This document shows, piece after piece, positions 1 to 11,400 of a DNA stretch of 64,000 nucleotides; within the stretch, counting starts at the first letter, position 1; the number at the start of each line of letters is the position of its first letter. Origin of the DNA: Patiria miniata (lineage: Eukaryota > Echinodermata > Asteroidea > Valvatida > Asterinidae); NCBI RefSeq assembly GCF_015706575.1, contig NW_024037052.1, positions 186,001 to 250,000 of the forward strand, in the 5' to 3' direction. A program made the position numbers and the translations under genes. A model generated the notes under the pieces. That model worked only from the letters and a program-made list of their open reading frames with translations, did not search any database and was not told the origin of the DNA.

Positions 1-348
1 CTACACATGTTTATTATTAAATTTAACAAGTTTTTCAACGAGCATCACTCAGAATTTCCTAAACGCAGTTAAAATACATGTCATTGCAAAAATGTTTAAA
101 AGGCATGAATCTGGGGCTGAAAAACATTTCCAGTTTATTTTGTTGAAAAATACTTTGAAAATGCACTTGACTCTAGCTCCATAGACATTTTACACAATTC
201 AGAAGTGGCGTCTGGATCCTGTCTTTCTGATTTGGACATTGTAAACCAAATACATGTAACATCAATTTAATATATAAAAAAAAATACTTTTGAACTGCAC
301 TGGAGGAGAATCCATGCAGCTGTGAGCAGAAATTCTGGTAATCCTTAC

Positions 349-423
349 CTTTAGGACCCCGTTGCTACATAAGGTTAAAAGACTCGCCAAAACAACTGAA
401 TAAATGACACTCAAAAGTGACAT
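349..423 (-). CDS. Putative first coding exon with signal peptide (unrecognised gene)
   Basis: Reading the minus strand leftward from the presumed promoter near 550-600, the first ATG is at 421-423 and has A at -3. It opens a 25-codon segment, MSLLSVIYSVVLASLLTLCS followed by NGVLK, with a hydrophobic core typical of a signal peptide or N-terminal anchor. The segment ends exactly on a codon boundary at 349, where AAAG|GTAAGG is a near-consensus 5' splice site. The frame also stays open upstream to beyond 546, but only through non-ATG codons. The rest of the gene would lie left of the window, so the product cannot be named. It could be a chance combination of ATG, hydrophobic stretch and donor; the exact phase and the nearby promoter-like motif argue mildly for a real exon. 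Confidence 0.35.
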
Positions 424-559
424 TCTGATATTTCTTGACACAAACGAACAGTTGGCAATGATACCTTCTTGAATATCAGCAGGTTTAATTTTGAAGAACG
501 GGGGGCAGGGCTTTGATTTATGAGAGGTTAAAGACGACGATGACAAACAGGAAATATAT

Positions 560-600
560 TTTTAAAAAACAAGATGGCGAACTGCGAAAAACGGTAGGAA
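560..600. promoter_or_regulatory. Candidate bidirectional promoter with YY1-type AAGATGGCG
   Basis: AAGATGGCG at 571-579 matches the core YY1 site that often lies just downstream of animal transcription starts. It also gives an ATG (574-576) in strong context, followed after CG by a possible donor GTAGGA at 594. The putative signal-peptide exon points left from here and a plus-strand transcription unit points right. No TATA box or CpG island is obvious, so the promoter call is inference. Confidence 0.3.
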
Positions 601-642
601 AGTCACATTTTCTTTGAACGTGCTTTCAAAATTACAACTAAC

Positions 643-786
643 ATGAATTTATCTGAAGAAAAAAGACTGCTTCAGCCTGCAAAAGTCACTTTGGTGCTGG
701 ACAGTCATCTGCAAAAGTCAGTTTTGAATAGAACTCTTAAAAATTCGCGTGTCCTTCAAGATAAGTATTACCGAAATTCTGTTTAG
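643..786 (+). CDS. Short 47-aa ORF, possible 5' exon of the array-bearing gene
   Basis: ATG at 643 opens MNLSEEKRLLQPAKVTLVLD and continues to TAG at 784-786. The composition is protein-like (charged, leucine-rich, helix-forming), unlike the low-complexity reading frames nearby. A potential donor, GATAA|GTATTA, occurs near the end and would leave phase 2. That phase joins the first repeat exon (1929) in a frame that stays open through the second repeat exon and stops in the terminal exon at 22245. I do not recognise the family. It may be a real 5' exon of the plus-strand gene or a chance ORF. Confidence 0.3.
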   Translation: MNLSEEKRLLQPAKVTLVLDSHLQKSVLNRTLKNSRVLQDKYYRNSV

Positions 787-1810
787 GCCTTCATGTTTGG
801 GACATCCCCATAAAAAAGTGGCTCAAAATTACTGGACTTCCGTATTGTGAGGAAGTTTATTGAACCATTGGTGCAGATCAGTAAATAGGCCCAAAATTGC
901 ATACGCCGGCCAAATCACGATTTGCATGCCCTCAAATTCTCCGGTATTAGAGCATTTTTAGGGCCGTGAACTTAAGGATTTGTAAAAAAGAACGATAAAA
1001 GCCACGCAGAGAACTGTGAGCTCGTATAAATGTGGAATGTGGATGAAATTAGGCCCTAAAATGGCACTGTTTTGCAATGGAGCGTAGGCGTCCATTTTCA
1101 AAATGGCGATGGGCTTCAGGCCTGCTTTTAGGGCTGATCATCTTTGGATGGAATTTTCTCGAAATTGGATACATTGGATACCCCACCCCCCCCCCCCCAC
1201 CCCAAAAAAAAATTTGCAAGGAAAATGAAAGATGATAAAACAAGCTTTAATTTGATGTGTGTCTCAAACATCTTGGAGACGGTTCTCATCAGTATTTGTA
1301 ATGATTTTGAGAAGTGCGCGTAATTAGGCTATCACTGCATGAGGTCTATGGAAGCTTAATGGTCTGCACAATGTGCGCCTATTTGTGGGGCTAGTTTTGG
1401 GCACAAACATTCAAGAACAGGTGGCCTTTTACCTCCATGACCAAAAGTATTAGCAAACCCAATTGTTCAAAAATGTTCCGAACAGGTCTAGGTTTGAAAG
1501 GCATGCAATATGCTAGTTCACAACTTTGGGACACCCATTTAAAACTGCATTAATCAACTGTGCCAAAAGAATTATCTATAGTCATGCCACCAGACTTCTG
1601 AAAGGCCAATCTTTGGAAAACCTTGGACATGTACCAGTCTATAGTCTAAGGCTTCAATTAAAGTGAATTGGCTTTACTTGCAGGTGCAAAATGTTGAGGA
1701 ATTTTAAAAAAATATTTAGACTTCAAACTTGGCTGGTGATCTTGCCACTGCCTCATGAAATATTTGGAGAATTGTGTCAGCTAAAAAGTGTGCAAAATTG
1801 GCCTGAAAAT
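787..1810. other. No recognisable gene; single-copy flank of the array
   Basis: I see no convincing exon here. A poly-C run lies at about 1186-1200. A plausible 3' splice site, CTTTACTTGCAG, ends near 1683, followed by an open frame into the array, but its composition is not persuasive. The left edge of the array is sharp at about 1811. Confidence 0.4.
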
Positions 1811-1928
1811 TGTGTTCACCCCTTGTTTCAGTTCCGTTCGTCTTCGTTGAATGTTCAAAGATGCAGAGTTTTGACATTTCACTAACACTTTTTGTTTCTT
1901 CCCTGTTTTCATTTTTCTGTGTGTGCAG

Positions 1929-1986
1929 ATTGAAGATGAAGGGCACAGAAGTAAGGTCGTCCAAGTGCAGCATTCATCTCCCACAG
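1929..1986 (+). CDS. Array exon A (first of about 27 copies), 58 nt
   Basis: The segment is flanked by a pyrimidine-rich acceptor ending TGTGTGTGCAG and a donor CACAG|GTAAATG. One frame reads IEDEGHRSKVVQVQHSSPT, hydrophilic and protein-like; another reads LKMKGTEVRSSKCSIHLPQ. In the first frame, joining to exon B gives a quick stop (GGG AGC TTT TGA), so exon B would hold the C-terminus. In the second frame exon B stays open. The last copy is at 21717-21774. Length 58 is not a multiple of three. Exon status rests on splice signals only; no family is recognised. Confidence 0.45.
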
Positions 1987-2236
1987 GTAAATGAGTAATG
2001 TTTCTCCTTGCAAAACGTCTCTGTTTTGATGCGCTTCCTTGCATTTGAATGGGCTTGCTGGATTTTAACGTGGAGGTAGACCTTGGGGTATATCTTTGGA
2101 GTTTGAGATGGCAAGTTGGACATACAGTACTTGTTGATAAAATGGAAATGTATTGGAGGTTTGATGACAGGACGTGATGTCAGAAAATTTGGATATTGAA
2201 TTTACAATGTATACTTGCTCTTTTTTTCTGCCACAG

Positions 2237-2294
2237 GGAGCTTTTGAATGCTGCGAAGAGAGAAGACGCCGGTTTTCATCGAAGTTTTTGTTAA
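2237..2294 (+). CDS. Array exon B (first of about 27 copies), 58 nt
   Basis: Acceptor CTTTTTTTCTGCCACAG and donor GTTAA|GTAACTG bound a 58-nt segment. It reads GAFECCEERRRRFSSKFLL in the frame that follows exon A in phase 0, or stops after three codons in the alternative frame. The last copy lies at 22024-22081. Exons A and B together are 116 nt, so adding further copies to one message would shift the frame each time. That makes a long repeated protein unlikely. Confidence 0.4.
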
Positions 2295-2421
2295 GTAACT
2301 GTAACCTTTTTTCCGTGTGACATCTATCGGGGAGGGAAGGGGGGGGGTAAGGGGGAGGTGAAACTTGTGTCACCGGCGGTGGAAGCTACCCCTGCCTGGG
2401 TCTTTGGTCTGAAATTGGGAT

Positions 2422-2449
2422 CATATCTCCAGCTTGGGATGGAGATATG
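2422..2449 (+). repeat. Perfect 10-bp hairpin conserved in every array unit
   Basis: CATATCTCCA, an 8-nt loop GCTTGGGA, then TGGAGATATG. With one bulged T, flanking GGGA and TCC can add three to four more pairs. It sits just upstream of the acceptor CTCTTTGCAG in each copy; the last copy lies near 22207-22234. It could shape RNA around that splice site or be neutral. Confidence 0.7.
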
Positions 2450-5400
2450 TCCTCTTTGCAGGTCTTAGCCCCAGGACGACCGTTGTGAAAGTGTGTGTGG
2501 TGGGTTGCCGGCTGTTTTGTTGCGTTCTGTTCATGTCTGTCTGTTTCGTCTCCCTATTTGTCCGGGCCCACTGTGTTCACCCCTTGTTTCAGTTCCGTTC
2601 GTCTTCGTTGAATGTTCAAAGATGCAGAGTTTTGACATTTCACTAACACTTTTTGTTTCTTCCCAGTTTTCTCTTTTCTGTGTGTGCAGATTGAAGATGA
2701 AGGGCACAGAAGTAAGGTCGTCCAAGTGCAGCATTCATCTCCCACAGGTAAATGAGTAATGTTTCTCCTTGCAAAACGTCTCTGTTTTGATGCGCTTCCT
2801 TGCATTTGAATGGGCTTGCTGGATTTTAACGTGGAGGTACCCCTTGGGGTATATCTTTGGAGTTTGAGATGGCAAGTTGGACATACAGTACTTGTTGATA
2901 AAATGGAAATGTATTGGAGGTTTGATGACAGGACGTGATGTCAGAAAATTTGGATATTGAATTTACAATGTATACTTGCTCTTTTTTTCTGCCACAGGGA
3001 GCTTTTGAATGCTGCGAAGAGAGAAGACGCCGGTTTTCATCGAAGTTTTTGTTAAGTAACTGTAACCTTTTTTCCGTGTGACGTCTATCGGGGAGGGAAG
3101 GGGGGGGTAAGGGGGAGGTGAAACTTGTGTCACCGGCGGTGGAAGCTACCCCTGCCTGGGTCTTTGGTCTGAAATTGGGATCATATCTCCAGCTTGGGAT
3201 GGAGATATGTCCTCTTTGCAGGTCTTAGCCCCAGGACGACCGTTGTGAAAGTGTGTGTGGTGGGTTGCCGGCTGTTTTGTTGCGTTCTGTTCATGTCTGT
3301 CTGTTTCGTCTCCCTATTTGTCCGGGCCCACTGTGTTCACCCCTTGTTTCAGTTCCGTTCGTCTTCGTTGAATGTTCAAAGATGCAGAGTTTTGACATTT
3401 CACTAACACTTTTTGTTTCTTCCCAGTTTTCTCTTTTCTGTGTGTGCAGATTGAAGATGAAGGGCACAGAAGTAAGGTCGTCCAAGTGCAGCATTCATCT
3501 CCCACAGGTAAATGAGTAATGTTTCTCCTTGCAAAACGTCTCTGTTTTGATGCGCTTCCTTGCATTTGAATGGGCTTGCTGGATTTTAACGTGGAGGTAG
3601 ACCTTGGGGTATATCTTTGGAGTTTGAGATGGCAAGTTGGACATACAGTACTTGTTGATAAAATGGAAATGTATTGGAGGTTTGATGACAGGACGTGATG
3701 TCAGAAAATTTGGATATTGAATTTACAATGTATACTTGCTCTTTTTTTCTGCCACAGGGAGCTTTTGAATGCTGCGAAGAGAGAAGACGCCGGTTTTCAT
3801 CGAAGTTTTTGTTAAGTAACTGTAACCTTTTTTCCGTGTGACGTCTATCGGGGAGGGAAGGGGGGGGGTAAGGGGGAGGTGAAACTTGTGTCACCGGCGG
3901 TGGAAGCTACCCCTGCCTGGGTCTTTGGTCTGAAATTGGGATCATATCTCCAGCTTGGGATGGAGATATGTCCTCTTTGCAGGTCTTAGCCCCAGGACGA
4001 CCGTTGTGAAAGTGTGTGTGGTGGGTTGCCGGCTGTTTTGTTGCGTTCTGTTCATGTCTGTCTGTTTCGTCTCCCTATTTGTCCGGGCCCACTGTGTTCA
4101 CCCCTTGTTTCAGTTCCGTTCGTCTTCGTTGAATGTTCAAAGATGCAGAGTTTTGACATTTCACTAACACTTTTTGTTTCTTCCCAGTTTTCTCTTTTCT
4201 GTGTGTGCAGATTGAAGATGAAGGGCACAGAAGTAAGGTCGTCCAAGTGCAGCATTCATCTCCCACAGGTAAATGAGTAATGTTTCTCCTTGCAAAACGT
4301 CTCTGTTTTGATGCGCTTCCTTGCATTTGAATGGGCTTGCTGGATTTTAACGTGGAGGTAGACCTTGGGGTATATCTTTGGAGTTTGAGATGGCAAGTTG
4401 GACATACAGTACTTGTTGATAAAATGGAAATGTATTGGAGGTTTGATGACAGGACGTGATGTCAGAAAATTTGGATATTGAATTTACAATGTATACTTGC
4501 TCTTTTTTTCTGCCACAGGGAGCTTTTGAATGCTGCGAAGAGAGAAGACGCCGGTTTTCATCGAAGTTTTTGTTAAGTAACTGTAACCTTTTTTCCGTGT
4601 GACGTCTATCGGGGAGGGAAGGGGGGGGGTAAGGGGGAGGTGAAACTTGTGTCACCGGCGGTGGAAGCTACCCCTGCCTGGGTCTTTGGTCTGAAATTGG
4701 GATCATATCTCCAGCTTGGGATGGAGATATGTCCTCTTTGCAGGTCTTAGCCCCAGGACGACCGTTGTGAAAGTGTGTGTGGTGGGTTGCCGGCTGTTTT
4801 GTTGCGTTCTGTTCATGTCTGTCTGTTTCGTCTCCCTATTTGTCCGGGCCCACTGTGTTCACCCCTTGTTTCAGTTCCGTTCGTCTTCGTTGAATGTTCA
4901 AAGATGCAGAGTTTTGACATTTCACTAACACTTTTTGTTTCTTCCCAGTTTTCTCTTTTCTGTGTGTGCAGATTGAAGATGAAGGGCACAGAAGTAAGGT
5001 CGTCCAAGTGCAGCATTCATCTCCCACAGGTAAATGAGTAATGTTTCTCCTTGCAAAACGTCTCTGTTTTGATGCGCTTCCTTGCATTTGAATGGGCTTG
5101 CTGGATTTTAACGTGGAGGTAGACCTTGGGGTATATCTTTGGAGTTTGAGATGGCAAGTTGGACATACAGTACTTGTTGATAAAATGGAAATGTATTGGA
5201 GGTTTGATGACAGGACGTGATGTCAGAAAATTTGGATATTGAATTTACAATGTATACTTGCTCTTTTTTTCTGCCACAGGGAGCTTTTGAATGCTGCGAA
5301 GAGAGAAGACGCCGGTTTTCATCGAAGTTTTTGTTAAGTAACTGTAACCTTTTTTCCGTGTGACGTCTATCGGGGAGGGAAGGGGGGGGGGTAAGGGGGA

Positions 5401-8400
5401 GGTGAAACTTGTGTCACCGGCGGTGGAAGCTACCCCTGCCTGGGTCTTTGGTCTGAAATTGGGATCATATCTCCAGCTTGGGATGGAGATATGTCCTCTT
5501 TGCAGGTCTTAGCCCCAGGACGACCGTTGTGAAAGTGTGTGTGGTGGGTTGCCGGCTGTTTTGTTGCGTTCTGTTCATGTCTGTCTGTTTCGTCTCCCTA
5601 TTTGTCCGGGCCCACTGTGTTCACCCCTTGTTTCAGTTCCGTTCGTCTTCGTTGAATGTTCAAAGATGCAGAGTTTTGACATTTCACTAACACTTTTTGT
5701 TTCTTCCCAGTTTTCTCTTTTCTGTGTGTGCAGATTGAAGATGAAGGGCACAGAAGTAAGGTCGTCCAAGTGCAGCATTCATCTCCCACAGGTAAATGAG
5801 TAATGTTTCTCCTTGCAAAACGTCTCTGTTTTGATGCGCTTCCTTGCATTTGAATGGGCTTGCTGGATTTTAACGTGGAGGTAGACCTTGGGGTATATCT
5901 TTGGAGTTTGAGATGGCAAGTTGGACATACAGTACTTGTTGATAAAATGGAAATGTATTGGAGGTTTGATGACAGGACGTGATGTCAGAAAATTTGGATA
6001 TTGAATTTACAATGTATACTTGCTCTTTTTTTCTGCCACAGGGAGCTTTTGAATGCTGCGAAGAGAGAAGACGCCGGTTTTCATCGAAGTTTTTGTTAAG
6101 TAACTGTAACCTTTTTTCCGTGTGACGTCTATCGGGGAGGGAAGGGGGGGGGTAAGGGGGAGGTGAAACTTGTGTCACCGGCGGTGGAAGCTACCCCTGC
6201 CTGGGTCTTTGGTCTGAAATTGGGATCATATCTCCAGCTTGGGATGGAGATATGTCCTCTTTGCAGGTCTTAGCCCCAGGACGACCGTTGTGAAAGTGTG
6301 TGTGGTGGGTTGCCGGCTGTTTTGTTGCGTTCTGTTCATGTCTGTCTGTTTCGTCTCCCTATTTGTCCGGGCCCACTGTGTTCACCCCTTGTTTCAGTTC
6401 CGTTCGTCTTCGTTGAATGTTCAAAGATGCAGAGTTTTGACATTTCACTAACACTTTTTGTTTCTTCCCAGTTTTCTCTTTTCTGTGTGTGCAGATTGAA
6501 GATGAAGGGCACAGAAGTAAGGTCGTCCAAGTGCAGCATTCATCTCCCACAGGTAAATGAGTAATGTTTCTCCTTGCAAAACGTCTCTGTTTTGATGCGC
6601 TTCCTTGCATTTGAATGGGCTTGCTGGATTTTAACGTGGAGGTAGACCTTGGGGTATATCTTTGGAGTTTGAGATGGCAAGTTGGACATACAGTACTTGT
6701 TGATAAAATGGAAATGTATTGGAGGTTTGATGACAGGACGTGATGTCAGAAAATTTGGATATTGAATTTACAATGTATACTTGCTCTTTTTTTCTGCCAC
6801 AGGGAGCTTTTGAATGCTGCGAAGAGAGAAGACGCCGGTTTTCATCGAAGTTTTTGTTAAGTAACTGTAACCTTTTTTCCGTGTGACGTCTATCGGGGAG
6901 GGAAGGGGGGGGGTAAGGGGGAGGTGAAACTTGTGTCACCGGCGGTGGAAGCTACCCCTGCCTGGGTCTTTGGTCTGAAATTGGGATCATATCTCCAGCT
7001 TGGGATGGAGATATGTCCTCTTTGCAGGTCTTAGCCCCAGGACGACCGTTGTGAAAGTGTGTGTGGTGGGTTGCCGGCTGTTTTGTTGCGTTCTGTTCAT
7101 GTCTGTCTGTTTCGTCTCCCTATTTGTCCGGGCCCACTGTGTTCACCCCTTGTTTCAGTTCCGTTCGTCTTCGTTGAATGTTCAAAGATGCAGAGTTTTG
7201 ACATTTCACTAACACTTTTTGTTTCTTCCCAGTTTTCTCTTTTCTGTGTGTGCAGATTGAAGATGAAGGGCACAGAAGTAAGGTCGTCCAAGTGCAGCAT
7301 TCATCTCCCACAGGTAAATGAGTAATGTTTCTCCTTGCAAAACGTCTCTGTTTTGATGCGCTTCCTTGCATTTGAATGGGCTTGCTGGATTTTAACGTGG
7401 AGGTAGACCTTGGGGTATATCTTTGGAGTTTGAGATGGCAAGTTGGACATACAGTACTTGTTGATAAAATGGAAATGTATTGGAGGTTTGATGACAGGAC
7501 GTGATGTCAGAAAATTTGGATATTGAATTTACAATGTATACTTGCTCTTTTTTTCTGCCACAGGGAGCTTTTGAATGCTGCGAAGAGAGAAGACGCCGGT
7601 TTTCATCGAAGTTTTTGTTAAGTAACTGTAACCTTTTTTCCGTGTGACGTCTATCGGGGAGGGAAGGGGGGGGGGTAAGGGGGAGGTGAAACTTGTGTCA
7701 CCGGCGGTGGAAGCTACCCCTGCCTGGGTCTTTGGTCTGAAATTGGGATCATATCTCCAGCTTGGGATGGAGATATGTCCTCTTTGCAGGTCTTAGCCCC
7801 AGGACGACCGTTGTGAAAGTGTGTGTGGTGGGTTGCCGGCTGTTTTGTTGCGTTCTGTTCATGTCTGTCTGTTTCGTCTCCCTATTTGTCCGGGCCCACT
7901 GTGTTCACCCCTTGTTTCAGTTCCGTTCGTCTTCGTTGAATGTTCAAAGATGCAGAGTTTTGACATTTCACTAACACTTTTTGTTTCTTCCCAGTTTTCT
8001 CTTTTCTGTGTGTGCAGATTGAAGATGAAGGGCACAGAAGTAAGGTCGTCCAAGTGCAGCATTCATCTCCCACAGGTAAATGAGTAATGTTTCTCCTTGC
8101 AAAACGTCTCTGTTTTGATGCGCTTCCTTGCATTTGAATGGGCTTGCTGGATTTTAACGTGGAGGTAGACCTTGGGGTATATCTTTGGAGTTTGAGATGG
8201 CAAGTTGGACATACAGTACTTGTTGATAAAATGGAAATGTATTGGAGGTTTGATGACAGGACGTGATGTCAGAAAATTTGGATATTGAATTTACAATGTA
8301 TACTTGCTCTTTTTTTCTGCCACAGGGAGCTTTTGAATGCTGCGAAGAGAGAAGACGCCGGTTTTCATCGAAGTTTTTGTTAAGTAACTGTAACCTTTTT

Positions 8401-11400
8401 TCCGTGTGACGTCTATCGGGGAGGGAAGGGGGGGGGTAAGGGGGAGGTGAAACTTGTGTCACCGGCGGTGGAAGCTACCCCTGCCTGGGTCTTTGGTCTG
8501 AAATTGGGATCATATCTCCAGCTTGGGATGGAGATATGTCCTCTTTGCAGGTCTTAGCCCCAGGACGACCGTTGTGAAAGTGTGTGTGGTGGGTTGCCGG
8601 CTGTTTTGTTGCGTTCTGTTCATGTCTGTCTGTTTCGTCTCCCTATTTGTCCGGGCCCACTGTGTTCACCCCTTGTTTCAGTTCCGTTCGTCTTCGTTGA
8701 ATGTTCAAAGATGCAGAGTTTTGACATTTCACTAACACTTTTTGTTTCTTCCCAGTTTTCTCTTTTCTGTGTGTGCAGATTGAAGATGAAGGGCACAGAA
8801 GTAAGGTCGTCCAAGTGCAGCATTCATCTCCCACAGGTAAATGAGTAATGTTTCTCCTTGCAAAACGTCTCTGTTTTGATGCGCTTCCTTGCATTTGAAT
8901 GGGCTTGCTGGATTTTAACGTGGAGGTAGACCTTGGGGTATATCTTTGGAGTTTGAGATGGCAAGTTGGACATACAGTACTTGTTGATAAAATGGAAATG
9001 TATTGGAGGTTTGATGACAGGACGTGATGTCAGAAAATTTGGATATTGAATTTACAATGTATACTTGCTCTTTTTTTCTGCCACAGGGAGCTTTTGAATG
9101 CTGCGAAGAGAGAAGACGCCGGTTTTCATCGAAGTTTTTGTTAAGTAACTGTAACCTTTTTTCCGTGTGACGTCTATCGGGGAGGGAAGGGGGGGGGGTA
9201 AGGGGGAGGTGAAACTTGTGTCACCGGCGGTGGAAGCTACCCCTGCCTGGGTCTTTGGTCTGAAATTGGGATCATATCTCCAGCTTGGGATGGAGATATG
9301 TCCTCTTTGCAGGTCTTAGCCCCAGGACGACCGTTGTGAAAGTGTGTGTGGTGGGTTGCCGGCTGTTTTGTTGCGTTCTGTTCATGTCTGTCTGTTTCGT
9401 CTCCCTATTTGTCCGGGCCCACTGTGTTCACCCCTTGTTTCAGTTCCGTTCGTCTTCGTTGAATGTTCAAAGATGCAGAGTTTTGACATTTCACTAACAC
9501 TTTTTGTTTCTTCCCAGTTTTCTCTTTTCTGTGTGTGCAGATTGAAGATGAAGGGCACAGAAGTAAGGTCGTCCAAGTGCAGCATTCATCTCCCACAGGT
9601 AAATGAGTAATGTTTCTCCTTGCAAAACGTCTCTGTTTTGATGCGCTTCCTTGCATTTGAATGGGCTTGCTGGATTTTAACGTGGAGGTAGACCTTGGGG
9701 TATATCTTTGGAGTTTGAGATGGCAAGTTGGACATACAGTACTTGTTGATAAAATGGAAATGTATTGGAGGTTTGATGACAGGACGTGATGTCAGAAAAT
9801 TGGATATTGAATTTACAATGTATACTTGCTCTTTTTTTCTGCCACAGGGAGCTTTTGAATGCTGCGAAGAGAGAAGACGCCGGTTTTCATCGAAGTTTTT
9901 GTTAAGTAACTGTAACCTTTTTTCCGTGTGACGTCTATCGGGGAGGGAAGGGGGGGGGGTAAGGGGGAGGTGAAACTTGTGTCACCGGCGGTGGAAGCTA
10001 CCCCTGCCTGGGTCTTTGGTCTGAAATTGGGATCATATCTCCAGCTTGGGATGGAGATATGTCCTCTTTGCAGGTCTTAGCCCCAGGACGACCGTTGTGA
10101 AAGTGTGTGTGGTGGGTTGCCGGCTGTTTTGTTGCGTTCTGTTCATGTCTGTCTGTTTCGTCTCCCTATTTGTCCGGGCCCACTGTGTTCACCCCTTGTT
10201 TCAGTTCCGTTCGTCTTCGTTGAATGTTCAAAGATGCAGAGTTTTGACATTTCACTAACACTTTTTGTTTCTTCCCAGTTTTCTCTTTTCTGTGTGTGCA
10301 GATTGAAGATGAAGGGCACAGAAGTAAGGTCGTCCAAGTGCAGCATTCATCTCCCACAGGTAAATGAGTAATGTTTCTCCTTGCAAAACGTCTCTGTTTT
10401 GATGCGCTTCCTTGCATTTGAATGGGCTTGCTGGATTTTAACGTGGAGGTAGACCTTGGGGTATATCTTTGGAGTTTGAGATGGCAAGTTGGACATACAG
10501 TACTTGTTGATAAAATGGAAATGTATTGGAGGTTTGATGACAGGACGTGATGTCAGAAAATTTGGATATTGAATTTACAATGTATACTTGCTCTTTTTTT
10601 CTGCCACAGGGAGCTTTTGAATGCTGCGAAGAGAGAAGACGCCGGTTTTCATCGAAGTTTTTGTTAAGTAACTGTAACCTTTTTTCCGTGTGACGTCTAT
10701 CGGGGAGGGAAGGGGGGGGGGTAAGGGGGAGGTGAAACTTGTGTCACCGGCGGTGGAAGCTACCCCTGCCTGGGTCTTTGGTCTGAAATTGGGATCATAT
10801 CTCCAGCTTGGGATGGAGATATGTCCTCTTTGCAGGTCTTAGCCCCAGGACGACCGTTGTGAAAGTGTGTGTGGTGGGTTGCCGGCTGTTTTGTTGCGTT
10901 CTGTTCATGTCTGTCTGTTTCGTCTCCCTATTTGTCCGGGCCCACTGTGTTCACCCCTTGTTTCAGTTCCGTTCGTCTTCGTTGAATGTTCAAAGATGCA
11001 GAGTTTTGACATTTCACTAACACTTTTTGTTTCTTCCCAGTTTTCTCTTTTCTGTGTGTGCAGATTGAAGATGAAGGGCACAGAAGTAAGGTCGTCCAAG
11101 TGCAGCATTCATCTCCCACAGGTAAATGAGTAATGTTTCTCCTTGCAAAACGTCTCTGTTTTGATGCGCTTCCTTGCATTTGAATGGGCTTGCTGGATTT
11201 TAACGTGGAGGTAGACCTTGGGGTATATCTTTGGAGTTTGAGATGGCAAGTTGGACATACAGTACTTGTTGATAAAATGGAAATGTATTGGAGGTTTGAT
11301 GACAGGACGTGATGTCAGAAAATTTGGATATTGAATTTACAATGTATACTTGCTCTTTTTTTCTGCCACAGGGAGCTTTTGAATGCTGCGAAGAGAGAAG

